A stretch of DNA of 64,000 nucleotides, from NCBI RefSeq assembly GCF_017352135.1, contig NZ_CP071455.1, positions 813,213-877,212 on the forward strand. Direction: 5' to 3'. The stretch comes from Rhizobium lentis (GTDB taxonomy: Bacteria; Pseudomonadota; Alphaproteobacteria; Rhizobiales; Rhizobiaceae). Numbering within the stretch: the stretch's first letter is position 1; each line of letters begins with the position of its first letter. The position numbers and the translations under genes were made by a program. The notes beneath the pieces were generated by a model. It worked only from the letters and a program-made list of their open reading frames with translations. It made no database searches and was not told the DNA's origin. Shown piece after piece: positions 1-10,199 of this stretch.

Positions 1-79
1 GACGGATGCCCGCGTCACCTTCGATCCGTCCGCCATCAGCATTTACGCCGACAGCTGGCGTGTCGGCAGGGAGGCCTGA
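1..79 (+). CDS. Glycerol ABC transporter ATPase, C-terminal end (partial)
   Basis: The reading frame enters from the left edge and ends at a TGA three bases before the next start codon. Only about 25 residues are visible, ending in SIYADSWRVGREA, which fits the last strand of the regulatory (TOBE/MalK-type) domain of a sugar-importer ATPase. The tight spacing to the first permease gene and the glycerol genes downstream suggest it is the second of the two ATPases (called GlpT in rhizobia, unrelated to enterobacterial GlpT). The Walker and signature motifs lie outside the window, so the assignment rests on context. Confidence 0.7.
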   Translation, partial: TDARVTFDPSAISIYADSWRVGREA

Positions 80-82
80 GCC

Positions 83-949
83 ATGCAGAAGACGTGGAAC
101 AACAAAGCCTGGTTTCTGGTGCTGCCGGTGCTGCTGCTCGTCGCCTTTTCGGCCGTCATCCCGCTGATGACCGTCGTCAACTATTCGGTTCAGGATACGT
201 TCGGGAATAACGAATTCTTCTGGGCAGGCACCGACTGGTTCGTCCAGACGCTGCATTCCGACCGCTTCTGGGAAGCGCTCGAGCGCAACCTGCTCTTCTC
301 CTTCATCATCCTGGCGCTGGAGATCCCGCTCGGCATCTTCATTGCTCTCAACATGCCGAAGAAGGGCATCGGCGTTCCCGTTTGCCTCGTTCTGATGGCG
401 CTGCCGCTGCTCATTCCGTGGAATGTTGTCGGCACTATCTGGCAGGTCTTCGGCCGCGTCGACATCGGCCTGCTCGGCCATACCCTTGAGGCGATGGGCC
501 TCGACTATAACTATGTCCGCGATCCGGTCGATGCCTGGGTGACCGTCATCGTCATGGATGTCTGGCATTGGACGAGCCTCGTCGTGCTGCTCTGCTATGC
601 CGGCCTCGTCTCGATCCCCGACGCCTATTATCAGGCGGCCAAGATCGACGGCGCCTCGCGCTGGTCCGTATTCCGCTACATCCAGCTTCCGAAGATGAAG
701 CGGGTGCTGCTGATCGCCGTTCTCCTGCGCTTCATGGACAGTTTCATGATCTATACCGAGCCATTCGTCGTCACCGGCGGCGGCCCCGGCAACTCGACGA
801 CCTTCCTGTCGATCGATCTCGTGAAGATGGCTGTCGGCCAATTCGATCTCGGCCCCGCCGCGGCGATGTCGATCATCTACTTCCTGATCATCCTGTTGCT
901 GTCATGGATCTTCTACACGGTCATGACCAGCAGCGACGCCAACGCTTGA
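83..949 (+). CDS. glpP: Glycerol ABC transporter permease (GlpP type)
   Basis: This 288-residue inner-membrane protein is of the MalF/UgpA binding-protein-dependent permease class. It has about six hydrophobic segments, the first at residues 10-32. The cytoplasmic EAA-type loop that docks on the ATPase reads YQAAKIDGASRWSVFRYIQLP around residues 190-210. It starts three bases after the upstream ATPase gene and is followed 14 bases later by a second permease. A third small membrane protein, a binding protein and glycerol kinase follow, which is the order of the rhizobial glycerol importer. Family membership is seen in the sequence; the substrate is inferred from the neighbours, chiefly glpK. 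Confidence 0.88.
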   Translation: MQKTWNNKAWFLVLPVLLLVAFSAVIPLMTVVNYSVQDTFGNNEFFWAGTDWFVQTLHSDRFWEALERNLLFSFIILALEIPLGIFIALNMPKKGIGVPVCLVLMALPLLIPWNVVGTIWQVFGRVDIGLLGHTLEAMGLDYNYVRDPVDAWVTVIVMDVWHWTSLVVLLCYAGLVSIPDAYYQAAKIDGASRWSVFRYIQLPKMKRVLLIAVLLRFMDSFMIYTEPFVVTGGGPGNSTTFLSIDLVKMAVGQFDLGPAAAMSIIYFLIILLLSWIFYTVMTSSDANA

Positions 950-963
950 GAAAGGAGAGATCC

Positions 964-1791
<828 letters not shown>

Positions 1792-1805
1792 GGAGGAATA
1801 CGGTC

Positions 1806-2087
1806 ATGAACTTTTCCTGGATGGCCTGGACGCTGCCGACGACGCTGTTCTTCCTGACGATCCTGGCGCTTCTCATCACCATGAGCGTCTGGGAGTTTTT
1901 TTCGCCGGGCGGATCGCCGCGCACGGGCGTGCTGCGTTTCGAGACGACGCGCGGCGACCGGCTCTTCATTTCGCTGCTGGGCAGCGCTTTCATTCATCTT
2001 GCATGGCTTGGGCTCGTCGGGCCCAACCTGTGGTGGGCTCTTGCCGCCTCCGTGGTCTACGCCATCGGCGTGTTCCGCTACGTGTGA
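1806..2087 (+). CDS. glpU: Small membrane protein of the glycerol transporter (DUF2160, GlpU type)
   Basis: A 93-residue protein with three hydrophobic stretches (about residues 8-28, 50-70 and 73-90) separated by a short basic loop containing GDR. Its size and position match DUF2160 proteins found between the permease and binding-protein genes of rhizobial glycerol transporters. It is believed to be an accessory subunit whose biochemical role is not established. The ATG follows GAGGAATACGGTC, a usable ribosome site. The same reading frame stays open far upstream inside glpQ, but that part is only a shadow of glpQ. The start is fairly sure and the function is only contextual. Confidence 0.82.
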   Translation: MNFSWMAWTLPTTLFFLTILALLITMSVWEFFSPGGSPRTGVLRFETTRGDRLFISLLGSAFIHLAWLGLVGPNLWWALAASVVYAIGVFRYV

Positions 2088-2164
2088 CGGCAAGGAGAAG
2101 ACAGATGGCCGGGGGTACTGGCCGCCTGAGACGTAACTGCAATCGCAAACCCTGGGAGGATATT

Positions 2165-3886
2165 ATGCGACGGCACTTATTGACGACGACAGCAGGTCTG
2201 CTGCTGGCGATGACTGCAACGGCCTATGCCGGGATGGACGAGGCAAAGACCTTCCTCGACAAGGAAGTCAAGGATCTCTCGACGCTTTCCCGCGCCGACC
2301 AGGAAAAGGAAATGCAGTGGTTCGTCGATGCTGCGAAGCCCTTCGCCGGCATGGACATCAAGGTCGTTTCCGAAACGATCACCACACATGAATATGAATC
2401 GAAGGTGCTGGCTCCGGCCTTCACCGCGATCACCGGCATCAAGATCACCCATGACCTGATCGGCGAAGGCGATGTGGTCGAAAAGCTGCAGACGCAGATG
2501 CAGTCGGGCGAAAACATCTATGACGCCTATATCAACGACTCGGACCTGATCGGCACCCATTGGCGCTACCAGCAGGCCCGCTCGCTGACCGACTGGATGG
2601 CCAACGAAGGCAAGGATGTCACCAATCCCGGCCTCGACATAGACGACTTCATCGGCAAGTCCTTCACCACGGCGCCTGACGGCAAGCTCTACCAGCTGCC
2701 GGATCAGCAGTTCGCGAACCTCTACTGGTTCCGCTACGACTGGTTCAACGACGAGAAGAACAAGGCGGACTTCAAGGCGAAGTACGGCTACGACCTCGGC
2801 GTGCCGGTCAACTGGTCGGCCTATGAGGATATTGCCGAGTTCTTCACCGGCCGCGAGATCGACGGCAAGAAGGTCTATGGTCACATGGACTACGGCAAGA
2901 AGGACCCGTCGCTCGGCTGGCGCTTCACCGATGCGTGGCTGTCGATGGCCGGCAACGGCGACAAAGGCATTCCGAACGGCAAACCGGTCGACGAATGGGG
3001 CATCAAGGTTGACGAGAACTCCCGTCCTGTCGGTTCGTGCGTAGCGCGCGGTGGCGACACCAACGGCCCGGCAGCGGTCTACTCCATCCAGAAATATCTG
3101 GACTGGATGAAGGCCTATGCACCGGCTGCCGCTCAGGGCATGACCTTCTCCGAATCCGGCCCGGTCCCCTCGCAGGGTGAAGTCGCTCAGCAGATGTTCA
3201 CCTACACGGCCTTCACCGCCGATTTCGTCAAGGAAGGCCTGCCGGTCGTTAATGCCGACGGCACGCCGAAATGGCGTTTCGCACCGAGCCCGCATGGCGT
3301 CTACTGGAAGGACGGCATGAAGCTCGGCTATCAGGACGCAGGCTCCTGGACGCTGATGAAGTCCACGCCCGATGACCGCGCCAAGGCGGCTTGGCTTTAT
3401 GCCCAGTTCGTCACCTCCAAGACTGTCGACGTGAAGAAGAGCCACATGGGCCTGACCTTCATCCGCCAGTCGACGCTTGATCACAAGTCCTTCACCGACC
3501 GCGCACCGAAGCTCGGCGGCCTGATCGAATTCTACCGTTCGCCGGCTCGCCTGCAGTGGTCGCCGACCGGTACGAACGTTCCTGACTATCCGAAGCTCGC
3601 ACAGCTCTGGTGGCAGGCGATCGGTGACGCGTCCTCCGGCGCCAAGACGGCGCAGGAAGCGATGGACTCGCTTTGCGCCGAACAGGAAAAGGTGCTGCAG
3701 CGCCTCGAACGCGCCAAGGTCCAGGGCGATATCGGGCCGAAGCTCGCCGAAGAGCACGATCTTGAATATTGGAACAAGGATGCCGTCGCGAAGGGCAACC
3801 TTGCACCGCAGCTGAAGATCGAGAACGAGAAGGACAAGCCGATCACTGTCAACTACGACGAACTCGTCAAGAGCTGGCAGAAGTAA
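2165..3886 (+). CDS. glpV: Glycerol ABC transporter substrate-binding protein (GlpV type)
   Basis: A 573-residue periplasmic binding protein. It begins with a classical signal peptide (MRRHLLTTTAGLLLAMTATAYA, probable cleavage after AYA). It is longer than ordinary sugar-binding proteins of about 420 residues, as is usual for the glycerol-binding members. The ATG sits after GGGAGGATATT. It lies downstream of both permease genes and upstream of glycerol kinase, so it should deliver glycerol to the GlpP/GlpQ pore. Several hairpins follow its stop codon (see separate entry), which may raise its message level above that of glpK. A frame extension into glpU was rejected. Confidence 0.88.
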   Translation: MRRHLLTTTAGLLLAMTATAYAGMDEAKTFLDKEVKDLSTLSRADQEKEMQWFVDAAKPFAGMDIKVVSETITTHEYESKVLAPAFTAITGIKITHDLIGEGDVVEKLQTQMQSGENIYDAYINDSDLIGTHWRYQQARSLTDWMANEGKDVTNPGLDIDDFIGKSFTTAPDGKLYQLPDQQFANLYWFRYDWFNDEKNKADFKAKYGYDLGVPVNWSAYEDIAEFFTGREIDGKKVYGHMDYGKKDPSLGWRFTDAWLSMAGNGDKGIPNGKPVDEWGIKVDENSRPVGSCVARGGDTNGPAAVYSIQKYLDWMKAYAPAAAQGMTFSESGPVPSQGEVAQQMFTYTAFTADFVKEGLPVVNADGTPKWRFAPSPHGVYWKDGMKLGYQDAGSWTLMKSTPDDRAKAAWLYAQFVTSKTVDVKKSHMGLTFIRQSTLDHKSFTDRAPKLGGLIEFYRSPARLQWSPTGTNVPDYPKLAQLWWQAIGDASSGAKTAQEAMDSLCAEQEKVLQRLERAKVQGDIGPKLAEEHDLEYWNKDAVAKGNLAPQLKIENEKDKPITVNYDELVKSWQK

Positions 3887-3895
3887 GGCGGACCC

Positions 3896-4004
3896 GGCCG
3901 GAGGCGACGAGGCCTCCGGCCACAACTTCCTGCCACCGGTAGCAAGCCGGTGGCACCCCACAATCTTTCTCATGAGACGTCCGCGTCCTGCCGCTCCCGG
4001 CAGG
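3896..4004 (+). promoter_or_regulatory. Three tandem hairpins between glpV and glpK
   Basis: Three inverted repeats lie in a row. The first has perfect 10-base arms at 3896-3905 and 3912-3921. The second has perfect 9-base arms at 3931-3939 and 3947-3955. The third has 7-base arms at 3987-3993 and 3998-4004. None is followed by a T run, so they are better read as message-stabilising or partial-termination structures than as an intrinsic terminator. They would let the binding protein be made in excess over the kinase. Confidence 0.6.
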
Positions 4005-4035
4005 CGGAGCGGTTTCGCGTGAGCTGGAGACGGAT

Positions 4036-5538
4036 ATGAGCGGCTATATTCTTTCGATCGATCAGGGCACGACGTCTTCGCGCGCCATCGTCTTCGATGG
4101 CGACATGAAAATGGCCGGCTCGGCCCAGGCGGAGATCACCCAATATTATCCGCAGCCCGGCTGGGTCGAGCACGACGCCGCCGAAATCTGGCAGTCCGTT
4201 GTCGATACAGTGCGCGGGGCAATCGCCGATGCCGGCTTGGACGCCGACGCGATCGCCGCGATCGGCATCACCAATCAGCGCGAAACCGCAGTCGTCTGGG
4301 ACCGCAAGTCCAGTACGCCGCTTCACCGCGCGATCGTCTGGCAGGACAGGCGCACGGCCGAAATGTGCGATAGCCTGAAGGCTGATGGATACGAAAAACT
4401 GTTCAGCGCCAAGACCGGCCTGCTGCTCGATCCTTATTTTTCCGGCACGAAGCTGCGCTGGCTGCTCGACAATGTCGATGGCCTGCGCGAGAAGGCCGAG
4501 GCTGGCGAGGTCTGCTTCGGCACCATCGACAGTTGGCTGATCTATAAGCTGACGGATGGTCGAGTGCATGCCACCGACGCGACCAATGCGTCGCGAACGC
4601 TGCTCTACAATATCGACGATGGCGCATGGGACGAGGAGCTTCTCGGCATTCTCGGTATTCCCTCAGCCATGCTTCCCGAGGTCAGGGAATGCGCCGATGA
4701 TTTCGGCCGGGTCGACGAGGCGCTGTTCGGCGCCGCGCTTCCGATCCTTGGCGTCGCCGGCGACCAGCAGGCCGCGGCCGTGGGCAATGCCTGCTTCGAG
4801 CCCGGTATGATGAAATCCACCTATGGCACGGGCTGCTTCGCCCTCCTGAACACCGGACGGGATCGCGTTTCCTCGTCGAACCGAATGTTGACGACGATCG
4901 CCTGCCGGCTTGATGGCGAGACCACTTACGCGCTCGAAGGCTCGATTTTCATAGCGGGTGCGGCTGTGCAATGGCTGCGCGACGGCCTTGGCATCATCAA
5001 TCATGCTTCCGAGGCCGGGGGTCTTGCGACCAAGGCGGATCCCGGACAGCAGGTCTATATCGTTCCGGCTTTCACCGGGCTCGGCGCGCCCTATTGGGAT
5101 CCGGCTGCGCGCGGCGCGATCTTCGGCCTGACGCGAAACAGCGGCCCCGCGGAATTTGCCCGCGCCGTGCTCGAATCCGTCGCCTACCAGACGCTCGACC
5201 TGCTCGTCGCGATGAAGAAGGACTGGGGGGCCAACCAGCTAGGAACCGTATTGCGCGTCGATGGCGGCATGGCAGCGTCGGATTGGACGATGCAGTGCCT
5301 GGCAGACATCACGGGAAATCCCGTCGATCGCTCGGCGATCCGCGAGACGACGGCGCTGGGGGCCGCCTGGCTCGCCGGCTCGAAAGCCGGCATCTGGCCC
5401 GACAAGCGCGAGTTTGCCGAGGCTTGGGCCTGCGACCGCCGCTTCAGCCCTTCGATGGAAGAGACCGAGCGGCAGGGCAAGATCATCGGCTGGAAAAACG
5501 CCGTATCGCGGATGATCTCGGAAACCTCGGCGGGCTGA
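4036..5538 (+). CDS. glpK: Glycerol kinase
   Basis: A 500-residue FGGY-family kinase, close to the usual 500 or so. It phosphorylates glycerol with ATP to sn-glycerol 3-phosphate in the cytoplasm. The N-terminal phosphate-binding motif DQGTTSSRA is at residues 9-17, followed by the typical GWVEHD segment. The second FGGY signature region is the stretch around [11 protein letters not shown]. It is the last gene of the glycerol operon and converges on the next operon with only 23 bases between stop codons. The upstream hairpins suggest lower expression than the binding protein. Confidence 0.96.
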   Translation: MSGYILSIDQGTTSSRAIVFDGDMKMAGSAQAEITQYYPQPGWVEHDAAEIWQSVVDTVRGAIADAGLDADAIAAIGITNQRETAVVWDRKSSTPLHRAIVWQDRRTAEMCDSLKADGYEKLFSAKTGLLLDPYFSGTKLRWLLDNVDGLREKAEAGEVCFGTIDSWLIYKLTDGRVHATDATNASRTLLYNIDDGAWDEELLGILGIPSAMLPEVRECADDFGRVDEALFGAALPILGVAGDQQAAAVGNACFEPGMMKSTYGTGCFALLNTGRDRVSSSNRMLTTIACRLDGETTYALEGSIFIAGAAVQWLRDGLGIINHASEAGGLATKADPGQQVYIVPAFTGLGAPYWDPAARGAIFGLTRNSGPAEFARAVLESVAYQTLDLLVAMKKDWGANQLGTVLRVDGGMAASDWTMQCLADITGNPVDRSAIRETTALGAAWLAGSKAGIWPDKREFAEAWACDRRFSPSMEETERQGKIIGWKNAVSRMISETSAG

Positions 5539-5561
5539 CCTGTTTTGCGATGCGGCAGCTC

Positions 5562-6563
5562 TCACGCGTGGCCGGCTGCTTTCCTGTTGATGAAGCTCAG
5601 GGCGAGCACGGCGAAGATCAGCGTGCCCGTGCCAACCTGCTGCCAATAGAAATTCAGATCGGTCAACAGCAGCCCGTTGGCGACGATGCTGAGCAGCAGC
5701 ACGCCAAGCACGGTGCCGCCGACGTTCGGCCGCCCGAACGGGCTGAGCGTCGTGCCGATGAAGGTGGCGCCAATGGCGTTCAGCAGGAAGGCATTGCCGG
5801 AGGAGGGGATGTACACGGTGACGGTCGCCGTCAGGATCAGCCCGGCGACGGCTGCGATCAAGCCGACGATGACGAAGGTTGCGGCGATATGGGTCGATGT
5901 TCCGATGCCGGAATAGCGCACGACCGCCGGCTGGATGCCGATCGAGAGGATGACGCGGCCGAACCGCGTGCGGGCAAAGACGACCGCTGCGGCAGCTATG
6001 ATGAGGATTGCGGCCGCAAGCGGCACCGCAAGGCCGGCGATCGTGCCGTGGCCGAGAAAACGAAAGGCTTCCGGCACGCCGCTCGGCGGCAGGTAGACAG
6101 GATTGCCGCCATTGGTCAACAATTGCTGCACGCTTCGGCCGATGAACAGCGTGCCGAGCGTTGCAAGGAAGGGAGAGACGCCGATCCCTGAGATCAGAAG
6201 CGCGTTGAAGGCACCGACGAGTGCTCCTGCCGCCAGTCCGGCAAGGGCCGCAATCGCCACCGGCTGACCCGCCAGCACGAGGGAGACGAAGGCGAAACTG
6301 GCAAAATCCATTGCCGTTCCCACAGAGAGATCGATGCCGCCCGAGGAGACGGCGAAGGTCATGGCGATGGATACGATGGCAAGCAGCGTAAAATTGTTGA
6401 CCAGGATGCTCTGAAGGTTGGCGAGCGTCAGAAATGTCGGCGTTGCCGCGGAGAAGATGGCGGACACCGCCACGAGCGCCAGAATGAGCCCGTAACGCAC
6501 CACGCCGGCAGCGATGAGCCGCGGCAAGTCGGTGAAGGCTGATGTTGAAGTCAGCAGCGACAT
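5562..6563 (-). CDS. Sugar ABC transporter permease (RbsC type)
   Basis: A 333-residue permease of the BPD_transp_2/RbsC family, with about eight to ten hydrophobic segments and the family hallmark SSGGIDLSVG near residue 70. It is the last gene of a four-gene minus-strand operon (binding protein, ATPase, permease, permease). The chosen ATG follows AGGAGGCTTGATC and starts two bases after the stop of the upstream permease. A TTG two codons earlier overlaps that stop and is possible. Two different RbsC-type permeases suggest a heterodimeric pore. The sugar carried cannot be told from sequence. Confidence 0.9.
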   Translation of the reverse strand: MSLLTSTSAFTDLPRLIAAGVVRYGLILALVAVSAIFSAATPTFLTLANLQSILVNNFTLLAIVSIAMTFAVSSGGIDLSVGTAMDFASFAFVSLVLAGQPVAIAALAGLAAGALVGAFNALLISGIGVSPFLATLGTLFIGRSVQQLLTNGGNPVYLPPSGVPEAFRFLGHGTIAGLAVPLAAAILIIAAAAVVFARTRFGRVILSIGIQPAVVRYSGIGTSTHIAATFVIVGLIAAVAGLILTATVTVYIPSSGNAFLLNAIGATFIGTTLSPFGRPNVGGTVLGVLLLSIVANGLLLTDLNFYWQQVGTGTLIFAVLALSFINRKAAGHA

Positions 6564-6565
6564 GA

Positions 6566-7585
6566 TCAAGCCTCCTGCCGGCGCAACAGGGTGGTCGCTG
6601 AGACCACGATGAGAATGAGCGCGCCCTGGACGCCACTGACCAGCGTGCTCGAAATGTTGAGCAGCTGGAAGCCATTTGTGAGGAAACCGACCAGCAGGGC
6701 CGAGAGGAAAGTGCCGGTGATCGTGGGAACCAGCCGGCGCGAAAAAACCGAGCCGAGCAGAGCGGTGACGACGACGGGCAACAGCATCTCCCCGGAGCCG
6801 GTCGTGCTGCCGCTCAGATAAGAGACGCTCAAGATACCGGCGATTCCGCCGGACACGCCGCTGGCGACGAATGCGCTTGATAGTAGCCGGCGAAGCGGCA
6901 GGCCGGCGGCGCGCGCAGCATCGGGGAACTCGCCGACGGCATAAAGGCGCAGGCCAACCGGCGTGTATTGGACGATAGCCGTTGCAAGTGCCGTGAAACC
7001 GAGAAGCACGTAGGCAAGAACGGGCAGGCCTGAGGGACCGGACGCCGAAAGCGCCGAGAGGAAGGGCGTTGAGGCCGGCAGCACGGTATTCTGGGTCAGC
7101 ACCAGTTCGAGGCCGGCGACGACGTTCATCACGGCAAGTGTAGCAAGCAACGGCACGATGCCGGCATAGACGACGGCAATGGCATTGACGGTGCCGATCA
7201 GCGCCCCTGTCCCAATTGCCGCCGAGATCGCTGCCGCGTCGCCGTAGCCGAGTTGGGTCAAGGTGGCGTAGACGGCGGCGCTGAGACCCATATTGGCCGC
7301 GAGCGAGAGATCGATGCCGCCGGTGACGACATTGGAGCCACCGGCAATCAAAACAACCGTCAGCCCGATGGCGAGCACGCCTGAAATCGCGGATTGACCA
7401 AGCACATTGCCGATATTGCCGACACTGAGGAAATAAGGGGCTGTGAGCGAGAAGACGATGAGAATGGCTGCAAAAGCGATCAATGATCCGAAGCGCAGCG
7501 CCGCAGCCGCGATGGTGCCGGTCGGCCGCAGAGGCGGTTCTATTGCCGATAAGCCGGCAGGTGCGAATTCCACTTCAGCCGACAT
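6566..7585 (-). CDS. Sugar ABC transporter permease (RbsC type)
   Basis: A 339-residue RbsC/AraH-family inner-membrane permease with the GGIDLSLAAN signature in its first third and many hydrophobic helices. Its N-terminus (about 30 residues before the first helix) is hydrophilic and contains no signal. The ATG lies inside the last codons of the ATPase gene (11-base overlap, stop at 7575) with GGAGGGACAGCGCC upstream, pointing to translational coupling. It pairs with the RbsC-type permease immediately downstream. Family is sure, substrate unknown. Confidence 0.9.
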   Translation of the reverse strand: MSAEVEFAPAGLSAIEPPLRPTGTIAAAALRFGSLIAFAAILIVFSLTAPYFLSVGNIGNVLGQSAISGVLAIGLTVVLIAGGSNVVTGGIDLSLAANMGLSAAVYATLTQLGYGDAAAISAAIGTGALIGTVNAIAVVYAGIVPLLATLAVMNVVAGLELVLTQNTVLPASTPFLSALSASGPSGLPVLAYVLLGFTALATAIVQYTPVGLRLYAVGEFPDAARAAGLPLRRLLSSAFVASGVSGGIAGILSVSYLSGSTTGSGEMLLPVVVTALLGSVFSRRLVPTITGTFLSALLVGFLTNGFQLLNISSTLVSGVQGALILIVVSATTLLRRQEA

Positions 7586-9125
7586 GGCGCTGTCCCTCCG
7601 ACGATCCGGTCGATTCCGCCAGCACCGCATCCGCCGTGGTCTCCGACGAGATGAATTCCCGCACCACACGACCGCGGAAGAGTACGAGGATACGATCAGT
7701 GATGCCGATGAGTTCGGGCAGATCCGAAGACAGCACGATCACGCCGGCGCCTCGCGCCGCAAGCTCGCCGATCAGCGTGTATATCTCGACCTTGGAGCCA
7801 ATATCGACGCCGACCGTCGGTTCGTCGAGGAGATAGACTTCGGAGTGTCGGCTCAGCCATTTGGCGATCGCCACCTTCTGCTGGTTGCCGCCCGAGAGCG
7901 TGCGCAATAGGGCATTGCGCCCGCTGGCTTTCACCTGCAGCCGCGTGATCAGGGCATCGATCTCGCGCTGCTCGCGCTTGCGGTCGAGAAAGCCGAAGCG
8001 CGTGAAGCGGCCGAGGCTGGAAAGGCTGGCATTTTCCGCAACACTGAGATCGAGCGCAATGCCATGGCGGCGCCGATCCTCCGGCACAAGCGCGATCTCG
8101 TGGCCGGCAGCCTGCGTCGGATTGGCAAATCGGGCCGGTTTGCCGTTGATTTCAATCTGGCCGGAAGATGGTAACTCAAGACCGAAGAGAGCACGAACCA
8201 GTTCCTTTGCGCCGGAGCCGAGCAGGCCGGTGAGCCCGAGCACCTCGCCGCGGCGAAGCGAGAAGCTGATGTCGCTGTATTTTCCCGGCGCCGACAGCTG
8301 CTCGACCTTGAGGATCTCTGCACCGAACGTAACCTCAGGCTTCGGAAACATCTCCTTGATATCCCGCTCGACCATCAGCCGGGCGATCGCTGCGGATGAA
8401 GTCTCGCCGATCGGTACGGAAGCGACATCAAGACCGTTGCGCAGCACAGTGACGTGGTCGCAAAGTTCCTCGATTTCGTTCAGGTAGTGCGAGATATAGA
8501 TGATGGTCACGCCTTCATCGCGCAGGCGGCGGATCAGCCGGAAAAGGATATCGGCCTCGCGGCGCACCAGTGCCGCCGTCGGCTCGTCGAAGACGAGTAC
8601 CTTCGGCTGATTGAGCAACGCACGGGTGATCTGCACGATCTGCTTTTCGGCGGTCGACAATTCGCCGATCAGGGCAGTGTTCGGCAGGCGGACGCCGAAA
8701 TAGTCGTTGAGTATCTCGGAAGCACGGCGCTGCATCCGCCGCCGGTCCAGGAACGGCGTGCCAACTATGCACGGTTCGCGGCCGAGGAACAGCGCTTCGC
8801 CGACGGTGAAGGTCGGCACCAGCAGCCTGTCCTGGTGAATGAAGTGGATGCCGAGTTCTTCGGCAAGATGCGGCGTCAGCCTGTCGAAAGCTTTCCCTTC
8901 GATCTCGATCAGACCGCCATCCGGCTGGTGAAGACCGGCCAGCAGCTTGATCAGCGTCGACTTGCCGGCGCCGTTCTGGCCGACGAGACCGTGGATGGTG
9001 CCGCGCCTGACGAGCAGCGACGCACCGGCAAGCGCCTGCGCGCCGCCGAAATGCTTGACGATGCCTTCGAAGCGGAGGATGTCGTTGCCTACCGTTACCG
9101 GCTGCTTCAACGAAATGGCCGTCAT
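7575..9125 (-). CDS. Sugar ABC transporter ATPase, two-domain (RbsA/MglA type)
   Basis: A 516-residue protein with two tandem nucleotide-binding domains, as usual for ribose/galactose/autoinducer-2-type importers. The first Walker A is GQNGAGKSTL near residue 50, with a signature-like LSTAEKQ and Walker B VLVFDEPTAA. The second half has a degenerate P-loop (GLLGSGAKELV) but a good signature LSGGNQQKV and Walker B VYLLDEPT, so one site is probably catalytically weak. This asymmetry is normal for the family. It lies between the binding-protein gene and two permease genes and energises their transport. Confidence 0.94.
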   Translation of the reverse strand: MTAISLKQPVTVGNDILRFEGIVKHFGGAQALAGASLLVRRGTIHGLVGQNGAGKSTLIKLLAGLHQPDGGLIEIEGKAFDRLTPHLAEELGIHFIHQDRLLVPTFTVGEALFLGREPCIVGTPFLDRRRMQRRASEILNDYFGVRLPNTALIGELSTAEKQIVQITRALLNQPKVLVFDEPTAALVRREADILFRLIRRLRDEGVTIIYISHYLNEIEELCDHVTVLRNGLDVASVPIGETSSAAIARLMVERDIKEMFPKPEVTFGAEILKVEQLSAPGKYSDISFSLRRGEVLGLTGLLGSGAKELVRALFGLELPSSGQIEINGKPARFANPTQAAGHEIALVPEDRRRHGIALDLSVAENASLSSLGRFTRFGFLDRKREQREIDALITRLQVKASGRNALLRTLSGGNQQKVAIAKWLSRHSEVYLLDEPTVGVDIGSKVEIYTLIGELAARGAGVIVLSSDLPELIGITDRILVLFRGRVVREFISSETTADAVLAESTGSSEGQRHVG

Positions 9126-9148
9126 GTCGATTTCTCCGGGCAGATTCC

Positions 9149-9175
9149 GAGCGATCCGGTGTGGCCGGATCGCTC
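9149..9175 (-). promoter_or_regulatory. Intercistronic hairpin after the sugar-binding protein gene
   Basis: Perfect 11-base inverted repeat (arms 9149-9159 and 9165-9175, five-base loop) in the 60-base gap between the binding-protein stop and the ATPase start. It lacks a T run. Such structures usually protect the upstream message from 3' decay or reduce read-through, giving more binding protein than ATPase. Confidence 0.65.
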
Positions 9176-9185
9176 TGGAGTCTTG

Positions 9186-10199
9186 TCAGCCGATGCCTAG
9201 TTTCTTGGTGACTTCGCCGACATTGGTCTTGTTGGCGAGGAGCGCCGGAACATAGGTCTCGCGCGGCAGCGTCTGGCCGGCGAGCAGCTTGGCGACGTTG
9301 CGGATGGCTGTGCGGCCGATTTCTGCCGGCTGCTGTGCGACATCGGCGCCGGCAGGCGAATTCGGATCGGCGATGAGCTGTAGCACTTCGGGGCTGCCAT
9401 CGACGCCATAAGTGCGGATTTCGGTCCGCCCTGCTGCCGTCAGCGCCTGGGTCGCGCCGAGCTGCGGGATGTCCCAGGCCGACCAGATTGCCTTGATTGA
9501 TCCCTTTTCCGGATATTTGTTGAGGATCGCCGTGATCTGGGTGAAAGCGTCCTGTACCGTGTTCGGGATGACGTCGCGCAGTTCCGGCTGGAGAATCTTT
9601 ACCTTCGGGAAATATTTGACGACGTTGACCAACTGGTCGTAGCGGATCGCGCAGGGGGTCACGCCATAGAAGCCGTTGAAGACGATTATATTGCCTTCGC
9701 CGCCGATATCGGAGACGAGCTGCAGCGCCAAGTCCTTGCCGATGCCCCAATTGTCGGAGGTGGTGTTGTTGATCGAGTTGGTCGAGCCGACGTCGACGGT
9801 CAGAACCGGGATTCCCGCATCGCGCGCCTTCTTCAGCCACGGATCAATGACGCTGAGCGTGCCGAGGATCTGCACGATCGCATCCGGCTTCTGGGCGATC
9901 AGCGTCTGCAGCTGCGAAACCAGCTTGCCGTCGTTGCGCCCGGCATCTACGGCGATCGGCTCGCCGCCGAGGCGCTTTACCTCTTCGATCTGGGCATTAT
10001 AGGCCTGCAGGTCGAAGAAGTGATCGGTGCCGGTTGCGCTGATGGCGATGCGCTTGCCCTTCAGCGACAATTCGCCGTCGGCAGCCAATACCGGCTTCTG
10101 CCCGATCAGCGACGCACCGGCGACGGCAGCCCCGGCCGCGGCGGACAGTTTCAACAGGTCTCGCCTTCCGAGACCGCTTCCGAATTTTTCAATGGTCAT
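9186..10199 (-). CDS. Sugar ABC transporter substrate-binding protein (RbsB type)
   Basis: A 337-residue periplasmic binding protein of the type-1 (RbsB-like) fold. Its start MTIEKFGSGLGRRDLLKL contains a twin-arginine motif followed by a hydrophobic stretch and a VLAADG cleavage region, so export by Tat is likely. A longer open frame upstream is not protein-like and was dropped. It is the first gene of the minus-strand operon and is divergent from an AraC regulator about 400 bases away, a plausible controller. Segments such as PDAIVQILGTLSVIDPWLKKARDAGIPVLTVDVG are typical of the family. Ligand unknown. Confidence 0.9.
   Translation of the reverse strand: MTIEKFGSGLGRRDLLKLSAAAGAAVAGASLIGQKPVLAADGELSLKGKRIAISATGTDHFFDLQAYNAQIEEVKRLGGEPIAVDAGRNDGKLVSQLQTLIAQKPDAIVQILGTLSVIDPWLKKARDAGIPVLTVDVGSTNSINNTTSDNWGIGKDLALQLVSDIGGEGNIIVFNGFYGVTPCAIRYDQLVNVVKYFPKVKILQPELRDVIPNTVQDAFTQITAILNKYPEKGSIKAIWSAWDIPQLGATQALTAAGRTEIRTYGVDGSPEVLQLIADPNSPAGADVAQQPAEIGRTAIRNVAKLLAGQTLPRETYVPALLANKTNVGEVTKKLGIG

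Noticed and set aside
2177..3973. A long open frame on the minus strand covering the glycerol-binding protein gene
   Set aside because: It mirrors the GC-rich codon use of glpV, has repetitive Arg/Ala/Gly composition without domains, and no ribosome site.
5239..6675. A 478-codon open frame crossing the end of glpK and the permease gene
   Set aside because: It spans two genes of opposite orientation, is rich in Arg and Ala, and has no recognisable domain; it is a frame shadow.
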